This document shows, one piece after another, positions 36,287 to 44,541 of a DNA stretch of 64,000 nt. The stretch lies in the NCBI GenBank assembly GCA_029202385.1, contig CP119314.1:684501-748500 (forward strand). The letters run 5' to 3'. The notes beneath the pieces were generated by a model. The model was not told where the DNA came from. It worked only from the letters and a program-made list of their open reading frames with translations, and did not search any database. Position 1 is the first letter of the stretch. Every line of letters begins with the position of its first letter. Source of the stretch: Candidatus Sphingomonas phytovorans (lineage in GTDB: Bacteria > Pseudomonadota > Alphaproteobacteria > Sphingomonadales > Sphingomonadaceae). The translations under genes and the position numbers were made by a program.

Positions 36287-36313
36287 AGCACGGGACCAGC
36301 CTGGTCCCGTGCT
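36287..36313. terminator. Bidirectional terminator between ridA-like and GNAT genes
   Basis: AGCACGGGACCAG (36287-36299) pairs perfectly with CTGGTCCCGTGCT (36301-36313) around a single base; the realistic stem is about 9-10 bp. It lies between convergent genes and reaches into the stop codon of the minus-strand GNAT gene. Confidence 0.65.
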
Positions 36314-36788
36314 ACTCCGCCAATATCTTGCGCTGGGTCACCACTGCGGCGCCGCGCGTATCGATCTCGAAACCCGTGACATGGAAGCCATGGCGCAGGT
36401 TGAGCAGGATCATCGGGTTGTTCTCCGCGCGCGTGCGCGTCTCGACATGGTGATAGCCAAGCACCCTGATTTCCTCATGCTGGCGCTCCATCAGCCGTGC
36501 AGCGAGACCGATGCGCCGCGCTTCCGGTGCGACTCCACCAAGCCAGCTGTAGAACAGCCCGGCCCCGCGCCGATAGCCGAGCTTGAACCCCATGGGCGTA
36601 TCATTCGCGTGCCGCGCGAGCAGTAGATGCGGATCGGCGACGTGCGGCAACCGGCCGGTGAGATAGGCCGGATCGAAGGTGGCGAATACCACCCCGCAGA
36701 GCGGGAGGAGCAGCGCGAGCGCTTCGGTTGCGCTGCCTGAGAAGGTTTCGATGCGCAGTCCGTCGGACGGAAGGGGGATTGGCGACAT
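36312..36788 (-). CDS. GNAT family N-acetyltransferase
   Basis: 158 residues from the ATG at 36788 (AGAAGG just upstream); the open frame to 36956 is not supported. The acetyl-CoA motif reads LGGVAPEARRIGLAARLMERQHE and is followed by NNPMILLNLRHGFHVTGFEID, the usual GNAT C-terminal strand-helix pair. The substrate is unknown. It is divergent from a Fur-box-controlled operon; the box lies about 150 bp upstream of this start, so shared iron control is possible but weaker than for the other side. Confidence 0.8.
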   Translation of the reverse strand: MSPIPLPSDGLRIETFSGSATEALALLLPLCGVVFATFDPAYLTGRLPHVADPHLLLARHANDTPMGFKLGYRRGAGLFYSWLGGVAPEARRIGLAARLMERQHEEIRVLGYHHVETRTRAENNPMILLNLRHGFHVTGFEIDTRGAAVVTQRKILAE

Positions 36789-36938
36789 CGGCCTTCTCTG
36801 CCGCGCATCGTGGTCTTTCGCCAGTCCTGAGCGGCCTTGGCCGGATTTCATGGCGCTGGACGTCGAGCGTGAAGATGCCTTCCTTGCCTCCGCGCCACTC
36901 GATGGCGGGTGATAGTTCGCTGATCTGATTTTATCGCG

Positions 36939-36957
36939 ATTGAGAATCATTCGCAAT
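36939..36957 (+). promoter_or_regulatory. Fur box
   Basis: ATTGAGAATCATTCGCAAT is a 19-bp palindrome with 8 of 9 base pairs symmetric, fitting the alphaproteobacterial Fur consensus (TTGC-GAAT-N-ATTC-GCAA type). It is centred 51 bp upstream of the start codon at 36999, where it would overlap the promoter. It predicts iron-repressed expression of the operon ending in a siderophore-interacting flavoprotein, which fits that gene's function. Confidence 0.75.
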
Positions 36958-36998
36958 TATGCAAAGACTTCTCCTCGGACCATCGACAGGAGAGTCTC

Positions 36999-37676
36999 AT
37001 GCGTCGACAGAGTGGAGCAGCCGCTGGTGCAACGGCGACTGTGTTGACGATCCTCGCCTTCCCGCTGCTCGTTCTCGCCGCAACACGCTGGACCGAAAAC
37101 GGATGGGGCTCGGCCGCATGGCTTGCGGTTTTTGTGGCGATGTGCGTGATTCGCACGCCTCACTCGCTCCGTAACCGGGCGAATATCGTCGTGGATGCTC
37201 GCAGGGACATCTCCGAGATCGTCCTTCTCGCGATGATGTTCGCCACGATGATGCTGCTGCCGCTGCTGCATCTCGCAACCGGTGTTTTTTCGTTCGCGGC
37301 GTATCGTCTGCCCGACTGGGCAACCTGGATCGGCGTCCTGGCGCAGCTTCCGTTCCTCTGGCTGTTCTGGTGCAGCCATGCCGATCTCGGACGCAACTGG
37401 AGTGCGGGGCTTGAGGTGCGCGAGGATCACATATTGGTGATGGACGGTGTGTATGCCCGCATCCGTCATCCGATGTATCTGGCGATCTGGATTTCGGTGC
37501 TCGCGCAACCTTTGCTGGTGCATAACTGGATCGCCGGTTTCCTCGTCATTCCCGCCTTTGCCGCGATGTGGTTCATTCGTGTGCCCAGGGAGGAGGCGCT
37601 CATGCGCGCGCGCTTCGGCGCGGCGTATGACGATTATTGCGGCAAGGCCGGCCGGCTGATGCCGAGGGCGTCATGA
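36999..37676 (+). CDS. Isoprenylcysteine carboxyl methyltransferase (ICMT)-like membrane protein
   Basis: 225 residues with about five hydrophobic helices. The C-terminal SAM-binding signature of the ICMT/PEMT superfamily is present: MDGVYARIRHPMYLAIW and REEALMRARFGAAYDDYC. Family members methylate small lipophilic or cysteine carboxyl groups; bacterial substrates are mostly unknown. AGGAGAG precedes the ATG closely. It is the first gene after the Fur box, and its stop overlaps the next gene (ATGA), so it belongs to an iron-regulated operon with a Cys-rich protein and a siderophore-interacting protein. A role in iron or siderophore metabolism is inferred. Confidence 0.82.
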   Translation: MRRQSGAAAGATATVLTILAFPLLVLAATRWTENGWGSAAWLAVFVAMCVIRTPHSLRNRANIVVDARRDISEIVLLAMMFATMMLLPLLHLATGVFSFAAYRLPDWATWIGVLAQLPFLWLFWCSHADLGRNWSAGLEVREDHILVMDGVYARIRHPMYLAIWISVLAQPLLVHNWIAGFLVIPAFAAMWFIRVPREEALMRARFGAAYDDYCGKAGRLMPRAS

Positions 37677-38080
37677 TGTATATGCCCATTGCCGGCGCGG
37701 TAGCATCGCCCGTCCTGCCCGAGGCGATGGTGATGCAGGCGGCGCGACTCTGGCGTGAGGCGAGGAACGCCGGTGATCCGGTGCAACCCGTATTGCACGC
37801 CTTGTTCGCATCCCATGGTTACGACATGCTCGCGCCGACCTTCGACAGCGTGATGACGTTGTGCGAAAGCCGGTTCGACCGATCGCTTTGTACAGGATGT
37901 CCGCTCGCGCCTTCGGCAGACGAGCGCCTGCTGTGCCGGCTGCTGGCATCTCCGGAAGACCTGCCCCGCATGGCACCATGCCGAAATTCCGGTTCCGGAG
38001 GAATCGAGGCGGCGCTCGGGTGCGCACTCGTCTCGGCGCGCATCATGGCAATGGCTGCAATGGAAGGACGACCGCAATGA
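37673..38080 (+). CDS. Cys-rich protein of unknown function in iron operon
   Basis: 135 residues, not recognised as a named family. It has cysteines in LCESRFDRSLCTGCPLAPS, LLCRLLA, MAPCRNSG and ALGCALV, spaced in a way that could bind an Fe-S cluster or metal. The start at 37673 overlaps the upstream stop (ATGA) and the stop overlaps the next start (ATGA), so all three genes are translationally coupled. Being wedged between an ICMT-like enzyme and a siderophore-interacting flavoprotein under a Fur box points to iron handling. Confidence 0.75.
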   Translation: MMYMPIAGAVASPVLPEAMVMQAARLWREARNAGDPVQPVLHALFASHGYDMLAPTFDSVMTLCESRFDRSLCTGCPLAPSADERLLCRLLASPEDLPRMAPCRNSGSGGIEAALGCALVSARIMAMAAMEGRPQ

Positions 38081-38838
38081 CTGACTCCCCGTTTGCGTCA
38101 GATACCGCTTCGCGCCGTTTTCGCGCGACGCGGCCGAACCGGATCGAGAAGGCACTGACTCAATGGCTGACCCGCACGGCGGCGGTCACCGCGGTCGAGC
38201 CCTTGTCGCCGCGTTTTCGGTTGATCGACCTTGAGGGCGAGGCATTCAGGCATGTGGCCTGGACCGCTGGCGACAAGATCCAGGTGATACTCGGCGGTCT
38301 CCTTACCGCGCGGACCTTTACGCCGATGTCATGGGATGCGGGGCAGGGGCGTACACGCCTTCTCGTCTGGTCGCATGGCGAGGGGCCGGGCAGCGAATGG
38401 GTAACGGGATTGGCGCCCGGCGATACCTGCCAATTTTTCGGACCGCGGCGTTCGCTCGACGCCGGGGATCCTGCCACGCCGCTCGTCGTGTTTGGCGACG
38501 AGACATCGTTCGGTGTGGCTACTGCGCTGGCCGGACGTCCGGGGGCGGAGCCTCCCAGGCTGTTTTTCGAAGTCTCCGAGCCGGACGAATGTCGGCACGT
38601 GCTGCGGCGGATCGGCGGGGAGGAGGCCATGCTGGCTCAGCGAACCAAGGACGACGCCCATCTGGAAGCGATGGCCCTGCAGCTTGCGGCTCTCGATACC
38701 GGGGCCTCGCTATTCGTGCTGACGGGGCGGGCACCGGCGATCAGGCGGATCGCCACCGTCCTGAAGGCAAGCGGTGTATCTTCCTCGCGACTTCGCACCA
38801 AGGCGTATTGGGCACCGGGCAAGGTCGGGCTGGATTGA
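38077..38838 (+). CDS. Siderophore-interacting protein (ViuB/SIP family ferric reductase)
   Basis: 253 residues. These cytoplasmic flavoproteins reduce Fe(III)-siderophores to release iron, using FAD and NAD(P)H or ferredoxin. The FAD-binding signature is ARTFTPMSWD (RxYTxR-like), and the second domain starts PLVVFGDETSFGVATALAGRP, typical of SIP. The C-terminal AYWAPGKVGLD is close to the family's YWRxG end. The last gene of the Fur-box operon, it is followed by a terminator hairpin and a convergent gene. Confidence 0.88.
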   Translation: MTDSPFASDTASRRFRATRPNRIEKALTQWLTRTAAVTAVEPLSPRFRLIDLEGEAFRHVAWTAGDKIQVILGGLLTARTFTPMSWDAGQGRTRLLVWSHGEGPGSEWVTGLAPGDTCQFFGPRRSLDAGDPATPLVVFGDETSFGVATALAGRPGAEPPRLFFEVSEPDECRHVLRRIGGEEAMLAQRTKDDAHLEAMALQLAALDTGASLFVLTGRAPAIRRIATVLKASGVSSSRLRTKAYWAPGKVGLD

Positions 38839-38874
38839 GGTTGCGGCGTTGATCGTCGCCGATCCGCCCGGAGG

Positions 38875-38902
38875 CGAAGGCCGCGGAAACCCGCAGCCTT
38901 CG
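38875..38902. terminator. Hairpin between convergent iron and dehydrogenase operons
   Basis: CGAAGGCCGCGG pairs with CCGCAGCCTTCG (one mismatch) around a 4-nt loop AAAC. It sits between the SIP stop (38838) and the stop of the ACT-like gene (38922), so it can serve both strands. There is no clear T-run. Confidence 0.5.
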
Positions 38903-38921
38903 GATATTCCGGAGAGACCTG

Positions 38922-39179
38922 CTATCCCGGCGTCTCGAAATCCAGCGTCACCTCCTCGATCAGGAACTGGGCGCGCAAGGTTTCAGCCAGAATGCGCGCA
39001 CCATAGGCATCGACGTCGATTGCTTCGATCTGGATCCTGATCAGGCCGGCGGAGCGCCGGATCAGTGCGAAGGCAGGGACCAGTCCGCGCCGCGCGAACT
39101 GGCCGAACACGCGTGGGATCAGTTCGGGATCGTCGACACCCTGGACCCGGTATCGCGCGACGGGACGTGGCGGCTCCAT
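38922..39179 (-). CDS. Small ACT-like domain protein
   Basis: 85 residues. The pattern (ARYRVQGVDDPELIPRVFGQFARRGLVP, AFALIRRSAGLIRIQIEA, ARILAETLRAQFLIEEVTLDF) follows the beta-alpha-beta-beta-alpha-beta order of ACT domains such as the small subunit of acetolactate synthase. ACT domains bind amino acids. The ATG at 39179 overlaps the dehydrogenase stop (TGATG), so translation is coupled; a GTG one codon earlier is possible. A regulatory subunit sensing branched-chain amino acids for the enzyme upstream is an attractive inference. Confidence 0.7.
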   Translation of the reverse strand: MEPPRPVARYRVQGVDDPELIPRVFGQFARRGLVPAFALIRRSAGLIRIQIEAIDVDAYGARILAETLRAQFLIEEVTLDFETPG

Positions 39180-40243
39180 CACGGCGCTGCCATCGCCGGT
39201 GCCCTGCCGCGCGCGATCGTCGCGCGGGCGAGCCGGTCTGCCGCCAGGTTGACCGCGATGCCGGCCTGCTCGGCATCCGCCCAGACCTGGTGGAGGCGAT
39301 CCGGGATCGCGTCGATCCGGGCGGCGACCTCGTCGCTATCCCAGCCGAGATACTCGGCGCAGACGTTGATGATCCCGCCGGCATTGACGACATAGTCGGG
39401 CGCATAGAGCACGCCGCGCTCAGCCAGAGCGGTGCCGTCCTCCTCGCATCCGAGCTGGTTGTTCGCCGCACCGCAGACGATGGCGGCGCGCAGTTTCGGG
39501 ATGGACCGCGCGTTGAGGACGCCGCCCAGCGCGCAGGGAGCGAAGATGTCGCAACGCGTCTCGAGTACGGCGCCAAGCGAGGCGACTTCAGCGCCCGTCC
39601 GCGTCGCGACCGCTGCGGCGACGGCTGACCGCGGTTCGGCGACGATCAGCCGTGCACCGGCCTGATGGAGCAAATCGGCAAGAGACGCGCCGACCGAGCC
39701 GAGGCCCTGGATTGCGACGGTGCAATCGCCAACCGGGCGCCCGAGGCGATGTTCGGCCGCCGCCTGCATGGCGCGGAAGACGCCCAACGCGGTCCAGGGC
39801 GACGGATCGCCGCCTGGCCGCCCGTCACGGGGCGGCAGGCCCGCGACGTGGCGGGTGTGCCGCGCCACCTCGGTCATGTCGCCGACGGTGGTGCCGACAT
39901 CCTCGGCGGTGACGTAGCGGCCGCCCAGTTCCTCCACTGCCTCACCAAAGGCACGGAACAATGCGGCGCGATCGAAATCGCCCTCAGGACGGCGTAACAC
40001 TGCCTTGCCGCCGCCGAGCGGCAGGCCGGCAAGCGCGTTCTTGTAGCTCATCCCTTCGGCGAGGCGGAGCGCGTCCTGGGTCGCCTCGGTGAAATCGGGG
40101 TAGGTCCATAGCCGGCATCCGCCGGCCGCCGGGCCGAGCAGGGTGGAATGAAGCGCGATGACGCCGTCCAGTCCGCTGGCGGAATCCTGCAGGCGCACGA
40201 CCTGCTCGGGCGGATGCGCATCATGCGCACGAGAAAAATCCAT
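39179..40243 (-). CDS. Glu/Leu/Phe/Val dehydrogenase, leucine-dehydrogenase type
   Basis: 354 residues, the length of leucine dehydrogenase. These enzymes reversibly deaminate branched-chain amino acids with NAD+. The substrate and catalytic lysines are in GMSYKNALAGLPLGGGKAVL and the catalytic Asp in RYVTAEDVGTTVGDM. The NAD-binding Rossmann motif is VAIQGLGSVGASLADLL, and VNAGGIINVCAEYLGW is the conserved substrate-pocket segment. The ATG at 40243 has GGAG nine bases upstream and the N-terminus then matches the family; the open frame to 40495 is not credible. It is coupled to an ACT-like protein. Confidence 0.9.
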   Translation of the reverse strand: MDFSRAHDAHPPEQVVRLQDSASGLDGVIALHSTLLGPAAGGCRLWTYPDFTEATQDALRLAEGMSYKNALAGLPLGGGKAVLRRPEGDFDRAALFRAFGEAVEELGGRYVTAEDVGTTVGDMTEVARHTRHVAGLPPRDGRPGGDPSPWTALGVFRAMQAAAEHRLGRPVGDCTVAIQGLGSVGASLADLLHQAGARLIVAEPRSAVAAAVATRTGAEVASLGAVLETRCDIFAPCALGGVLNARSIPKLRAAIVCGAANNQLGCEEDGTALAERGVLYAPDYVVNAGGIINVCAEYLGWDSDEVAARIDAIPDRLHQVWADAEQAGIAVNLAADRLARATIARGRAPAMAAP

Positions 40244-41216
40244 GTGGGGTAGCTCCGGAAAACACTGAATTACGTATGCGGCGTGGCGGATGCGTCCCGC
40301 GCCAGCGCCTGAGACCGATGGGATCAGATCGCGGAGATCTGCCCGGTCGTAATTCGGGTCCGGGTAATAAGTCGGATCGAGGCGCAGGCGGGGACGCCAG
40401 GCATTCGGGCGCACGAAGACAGGGCGTGAGCCGCTGTTTTCTTCGACACTGCCATCATGGCCTGCACGGTCTTGCGATTCCTCGGACGACAACACGATTC
40501 TTCATCGCTGTGGCACCGATAGCTGGCCCAGAATGAAAAATCCGCAACTTTTTTCGCGATCGTCGTAAAAATCGCCCCCGCATCAGTATCGTGCATCAAG
40601 GAAGAGTTGCCCCGAGGACTGGCGGATTTGAACGCCGCAAGCGTGATGCGGTGTGGCTAGCCCCAGTTAACAAAATGCTCAGGACGAAATGGCTCCGCGC
40701 TTTCCATCGGCGGTGACTTTAAAATTCGCGGCGTAAAGGGATTAAGCCGGAACGGTACCAGTTCAGGTTGACACCAATGTCGAAGAAAGATCGTTTCTGG
40801 ATGTTGCGCATGCGAATGAATCCGGAGTTTCATTCTAAAATGGTTGCAACACTTCTTCCTACCTATTCTCCTTATGCTATTCACCTTTCGCGCGGTGGAG
40901 GGATGTCTAATGCACATCGTCGGCGCTGTCGCAGCGCATGGATTCAGGTGGATTGCCCGTCATGCATCTGTGGCGGGGGTATGCCGGGTGGCTGGTGGAG
41001 CAGTTCTTCGCAGGCGGCACCATCCACGCTCGATCGCCGCCGCGTCACCTGTGCCTGACTTCGCGCGGACTGCCAGGTCGGGTTCTAAACCTGGGAAGCG
41101 CTTCCGGCTTCAAGTCATGCCCGGGTCCAGTCTCTTGTCGTTGCCGAACCCCGTTCTCCTTGGAATCGAACTCTCACCGGTGAGTGGTTCCGGGCAGAAA
41201 AGCACTGGAGAAGCGA
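40244..41216. other. Long gene-free region at the edge of the accessory cluster
   Basis: About 970 bp with no convincing gene on either strand: the open frames here lack ribosome binding sites, codon bias or recognisable domains. It is more AT-rich than its surroundings, around 40540-40900. One notable site is a perfect 12-bp palindrome GGAAGCGCTTCC at 41094-41105 with central CG, a possible LacI-family-type operator about 110 bp before the next start codon. A consensus -35-like TTGACA lies at 40769-40774 without a clear -10. It could hold promoters, an sRNA or remnants of a lost gene. Confidence 0.45.
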
Positions 41217-41843
41217 ATGCGGCGACCTTTCATCCATATTAATTTCGCCACGGAAGACGTTTGCAGCGTTCGGCAACCGCAAGGAATTTCGGGCAATATT
41301 TCCTGTGGGGACGACTGGCACAGGGTCCATATCCTGAGGGAGCGCTACGACGCCATCGCGGTGGGCGGGAAGACATGGAACATCGATCGCCCGCGCCTCA
41401 CCGTTCGTCCCGAAAAGCTGGGTCGAGAGCCGCGCAGGCAACCGAACCGGGTGATCTTCGCCGGATCGCACCCCTGCGCGATGTCGCATCCCGGAGCGCC
41501 GGCCTTCGTCATCAGCTCGCACAATCATGTCGACCCGAGCGCGGTTGCCCTGGCGATGACGGGGCATGACCTGCACGGTCCGCTGGAATCCCTTTATGAC
41601 CACGGCATCGAAAGCCTGCTGGTGGAGGGTGGCCCGACGCTGCTGCGATCATTCTTCAGCCAGGGGTTCGCCGACAGAGTGACGATCTACGTCCGCGCCG
41701 GCACGGTCGAAGCAGCTGACCGCGGCGCCCGCGATACCCTGGGCGCCCTGCCTGCCACATTGCACGCGAGCGCCTTTGGCGAAGGATTTCTGCTTGAATC
41801 CGGGGTGCCGAGAATGGGGGGCGAGATGAGGGCGAACGGATGA
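41217..41843 (+). CDS. RibD C-terminal-domain (dihydrofolate reductase-fold) protein
   Basis: 208 residues from the ATG at 41217 (GGAG six bases upstream). Its segments follow the RibD_C order: RPFIHINFATED, LRERYDAIAVGGKTWNIDRP with LTVRP (the LRxxxDAVlVGxxTxxxDxPxLxVR block), IESLLVEGGPTLLRSFF and DRVTIYVRAG. RibD_C proteins are NADPH-dependent reductases, in riboflavin synthesis or in secondary metabolism. The usual Ser-x-Asp-Gly near the N-terminus is replaced by TEDVCS, so the active site is atypical. It lacks the deaminase domain of RibD, so it is a lone reductase. It overlaps the sulfotransferase gene by 4 bp. Confidence 0.78.
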   Translation: MRRPFIHINFATEDVCSVRQPQGISGNISCGDDWHRVHILRERYDAIAVGGKTWNIDRPRLTVRPEKLGREPRRQPNRVIFAGSHPCAMSHPGAPAFVISSHNHVDPSAVALAMTGHDLHGPLESLYDHGIESLLVEGGPTLLRSFFSQGFADRVTIYVRAGTVEAADRGARDTLGALPATLHASAFGEGFLLESGVPRMGGEMRANG

Positions 41844-42607
41844 AGGACGATGAGGTCGCCCGGTTCGTCGTTTTCGCGGCGCCAAGGACGGGCAGCAACC
41901 TGTTGTGCAGCCTGCTGAACGCGCATTCCGAGATCCTGTGTCATCACGGCCTGTTCAACCCGGGCGGAATCCATTGGGCAAGGGACTGGCATGGACGGGG
42001 TGGCCTCTCCGACAGCGTTGCCGCACGCGATCACGATCCGGCGGGGTTTATCGATTCCGTCTGGGCTGCCGGTGGCGGCGCGCGGGCAGTCGGCTTCAAG
42101 ATGAACCGGGACGAGAATGACGACGCCGTCGATCTGCTGCTGCGCGATCCTTCGGTCCGAAAAATCCTGCTGAGGCGGCGCAACCGCGTGCGGACCTATG
42201 TATCCGAAGAGATCGCGCGCCTTACCGGCATCTGGGAGAGTTTCGCGGCGCGGGCCGAGGCGGCGGTCCCGGCGCTTCATGTCGAGGCGGCCGACCTGAT
42301 CCGGCACAGCGGGCTGAATGCAGCCTATTATGCGGCGCTCGAAACCGTTCTCCGTGGGACGGGCCAGACATGGCTCGACACCCAGTATGAAGCGCTCGGG
42401 GACCGGCGGGAGATGGGCAGGATAATCTCCTTTCTCGGGGTCGAGGCGCCTTTGTCGCTGCCGGCGGCGAGCCACAAGCGCGGCCCGGCCGAACTGGGCG
42501 CGGTGGTCGAGAATTTCGACGAACTGGCCGGAGCCCTGCGGGGAACCGCGCTTCTGGACGATCTCTATCGCCGGGACGCTCCCGAACTCCGTTTCCTCCG
42601 ATTCTAG
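41840..42607 (+). CDS. Sulfotransferase family protein A
   Basis: 255 residues. The PAPS 5'-phosphosulfate loop is FAAPRTGSNLLCSLLNAHSE, the 3'-phosphate motif is RKILLRRRNRVRTYVSEEIAR, and CHHGLFNPGGI is shared with the paralogue at 48704-49468. Such enzymes transfer sulfate from PAPS to hydroxyl or amino groups of carbohydrates, lipids or small molecules; the Stf0 trehalose sulfotransferase group is the nearest relative I recognise. It overlaps the RibD-like gene (ATGA) and is followed 17 bp later by a WD40 gene. No PAPS-synthesis gene is in the window. Confidence 0.83.
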   Translation: MKDDEVARFVVFAAPRTGSNLLCSLLNAHSEILCHHGLFNPGGIHWARDWHGRGGLSDSVAARDHDPAGFIDSVWAAGGGARAVGFKMNRDENDDAVDLLLRDPSVRKILLRRRNRVRTYVSEEIARLTGIWESFAARAEAAVPALHVEAADLIRHSGLNAAYYAALETVLRGTGQTWLDTQYEALGDRREMGRIISFLGVEAPLSLPAASHKRGPAELGAVVENFDELAGALRGTALLDDLYRRDAPELRFLRF

Positions 42608-42624
42608 CTGCTGGAGCGACACCG

Positions 42625-44472
42625 ATGCTCAATGCCCATCTCTCCCCGATCGTCGCCGACAGCTTCACCCGCCATCGCGGCCCGGTGACTTCTGTCGCCG
42701 CGATCCCGGGTCGCGCGGCCGTGGTTGCCGTCGCCTATGACGGGGCGGTCGCGCTGTTCGATCTCGAGGCCGCCACCGTCGATCTGCTCGGTTACCACCG
42801 GCACCTAGCCAATCATGTGACGGTCGATGAGGGAGGGAGCAGAGCAGCTTCCTCCTCCTCCGACTATGACATCTACATCTGGGACCTGACCGGTCGTAAG
42901 CTGGCCCTGGTGCTGCGCGGGCATAGCGACGACGTGGAGGGCTTCGCTTTCGTTGACGACACCACCGGCGTTTCCGCCTCGCGCGACCGGAGAATCATCG
43001 TCTGGGATCTCGTCACCGGCGCGATCCGGCGGACGATCGAGGGGCATGAGAAGGACGTGCTGTCGGTCGCCTGCCGCGAGGGACTGATCTATTCGTCGGG
43101 CGACGACATGACCCTGCGGCAATGGGATCTTGCCACGGGCGCGCTGATCCGCATCTGGGGACCGTTCGAGACCGAGACTGACACCTGCGCCATCGACATG
43201 CTGAACCACCGGGTGGTGCTTGGGTGCGACGACGGTGTCATCCGCGTGTTCGACAGCCGCGACGGTACGGCGCTGGCCTCGATCGAGGCACATGGTTCGG
43301 GCATCAAGAAGGTCGCGGTCTCCCCCGTCAACGGCGACATCCTGTCCTGCGCGTATGACCAGCGCATCACCATCTGGGATGCGTCGTCCTTTAGCCCGAA
43401 GGTAAACCTGGAGAACCATCCCTCGAAATGGGAGCGGTCGTTCGGCTGGTCGCCCGACGGCGCGGCGATCCTGGCGGGAACCTTCGATGGCACCGTCGTG
43501 CAATGGGATGCCGCGTCGGGCCTGATCGTCCGGGAGGTGGGCGGTGCCCCGGGCGACCAGGGCAATGCCTGTTTCAACGAAGCTGCCGCCGCGCCGGACG
43601 GCAGCGTCGCGCTGGTCGCTGACGACGGGATGGTTCGGCTGATCCGCCTGACTGACCGCGAAGCCAGTCTTGCCGCCCGCACTGAGCCCCCTGGCGGGCG
43701 CCGGCTGATGAACGCGGTGACGCGCGATCCGGACACTGGACGGGTCGTTGCCGGCGCGCATGACCACAAGCTGCATATTTTCGGCGCCAACCTGGAAAGC
43801 ACCGTCGAAGTGGCGCTGGGGCAGGGGCCGATCAACTCGATCCGGGTGGCGCAGTGCGAGGGCCATGAGGGTGCGCTGTTTGCCGCATGCTATAGCGGGG
43901 CGATCGTCCGCGTATCCCCTGACGGGAGGGACGTGCTGGCCCACCCGCTGCACGACGGTGCGGTGAAGGCGCTGCGCCTGCATCCTCGCGAACCGCTGGG
44001 TGTCAGTTGCAGCGCCGATGGGGGACTCCTGTCCTGGACTTTGGACGGCGAGATCCTGCATCGCTTTCCCGGGCACACCGCCATCGTTGACGATGTCGAT
44101 CTTTCCCCCACAGGCGACCGTATCGCCAGTGCATCGCGCGATTTCACGCTGAACGTCTATGATGTGGCGGACGGCCGGCTGGCCCATTCGATCGAGCTTG
44201 GTCGCCGTTCCCCCAAATCGCTCTGCTTCTGGGATGCGGATACGGTGATCGTCGGCGACTATTGGGGAGCGTTGATCAAGGCCGACCTGCGCACGGGCCG
44301 GGTCGCGCGCAGCACGATCGCCGCGAACGGCATCAGTTCGCTGTCGCGCTCCGGAGAGAGGCTGGTCGCCTCTTCCTATGACGGCGGGGTCTATCTTGTG
44401 TCGGTCGAGGATCTGTCGGTGCGCAACGTCTATCGCGCGATGACTCAGCGGGTCGGTGACGGAGGTTCATAG
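42625..44472 (+). CDS. Large WD40-repeat protein
   Basis: 615 residues consisting almost entirely of WD40 repeats, probably two seven-bladed propellers. Clear blade ends include DIYIWDL, RIIVWDLVTG, LRQWDLATGAL, IRVFDSRDG, RITIWDASS and VVQWDAASG; later blades are more degenerate (LTLNVYDVADG-like, FTLNVYD). There is no signal peptide, so it is expected in the cytoplasm. WD40 propellers are protein-interaction platforms and are uncommon as cassette genes in Alphaproteobacteria. GGAG precedes the ATG by 8 bases. It may scaffold the biosynthetic enzymes of this cluster (inference). Confidence 0.9.
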   Translation: MLNAHLSPIVADSFTRHRGPVTSVAAIPGRAAVVAVAYDGAVALFDLEAATVDLLGYHRHLANHVTVDEGGSRAASSSSDYDIYIWDLTGRKLALVLRGHSDDVEGFAFVDDTTGVSASRDRRIIVWDLVTGAIRRTIEGHEKDVLSVACREGLIYSSGDDMTLRQWDLATGALIRIWGPFETETDTCAIDMLNHRVVLGCDDGVIRVFDSRDGTALASIEAHGSGIKKVAVSPVNGDILSCAYDQRITIWDASSFSPKVNLENHPSKWERSFGWSPDGAAILAGTFDGTVVQWDAASGLIVREVGGAPGDQGNACFNEAAAAPDGSVALVADDGMVRLIRLTDREASLAARTEPPGGRRLMNAVTRDPDTGRVVAGAHDHKLHIFGANLESTVEVALGQGPINSIRVAQCEGHEGALFAACYSGAIVRVSPDGRDVLAHPLHDGAVKALRLHPREPLGVSCSADGGLLSWTLDGEILHRFPGHTAIVDDVDLSPTGDRIASASRDFTLNVYDVADGRLAHSIELGRRSPKSLCFWDADTVIVGDYWGALIKADLRTGRVARSTIAANGISSLSRSGERLVASSYDGGVYLVSVEDLSVRNVYRAMTQRVGDGGS

Positions 44473-44541
44473 CCCGACCCGGCAATTGCCCAATGTTGTT
44501 GGCGTTCCTGGTATTTTTCGATCCTTGAAGGAGCATGCGAA

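Noticed and set aside
39179..40495. An N-terminally extended leucine dehydrogenase (438 codons)
   Set aside because: The 84 extra residues are unlike the family and the ATG at 40243 has a usable ribosome binding site.
40768..41058. A possible small gene (96 codons) in the long gap
   Set aside because: No ribosome binding site, no recognisable fold, and overlapping frames of equal length.
40844..41242. A possible 132-residue protein starting with a hydrophobic stretch
   Set aside because: It would start with TTG, has no ribosome binding site, becomes Arg-rich out of phase with codon bias, and overlaps the RibD-like start.
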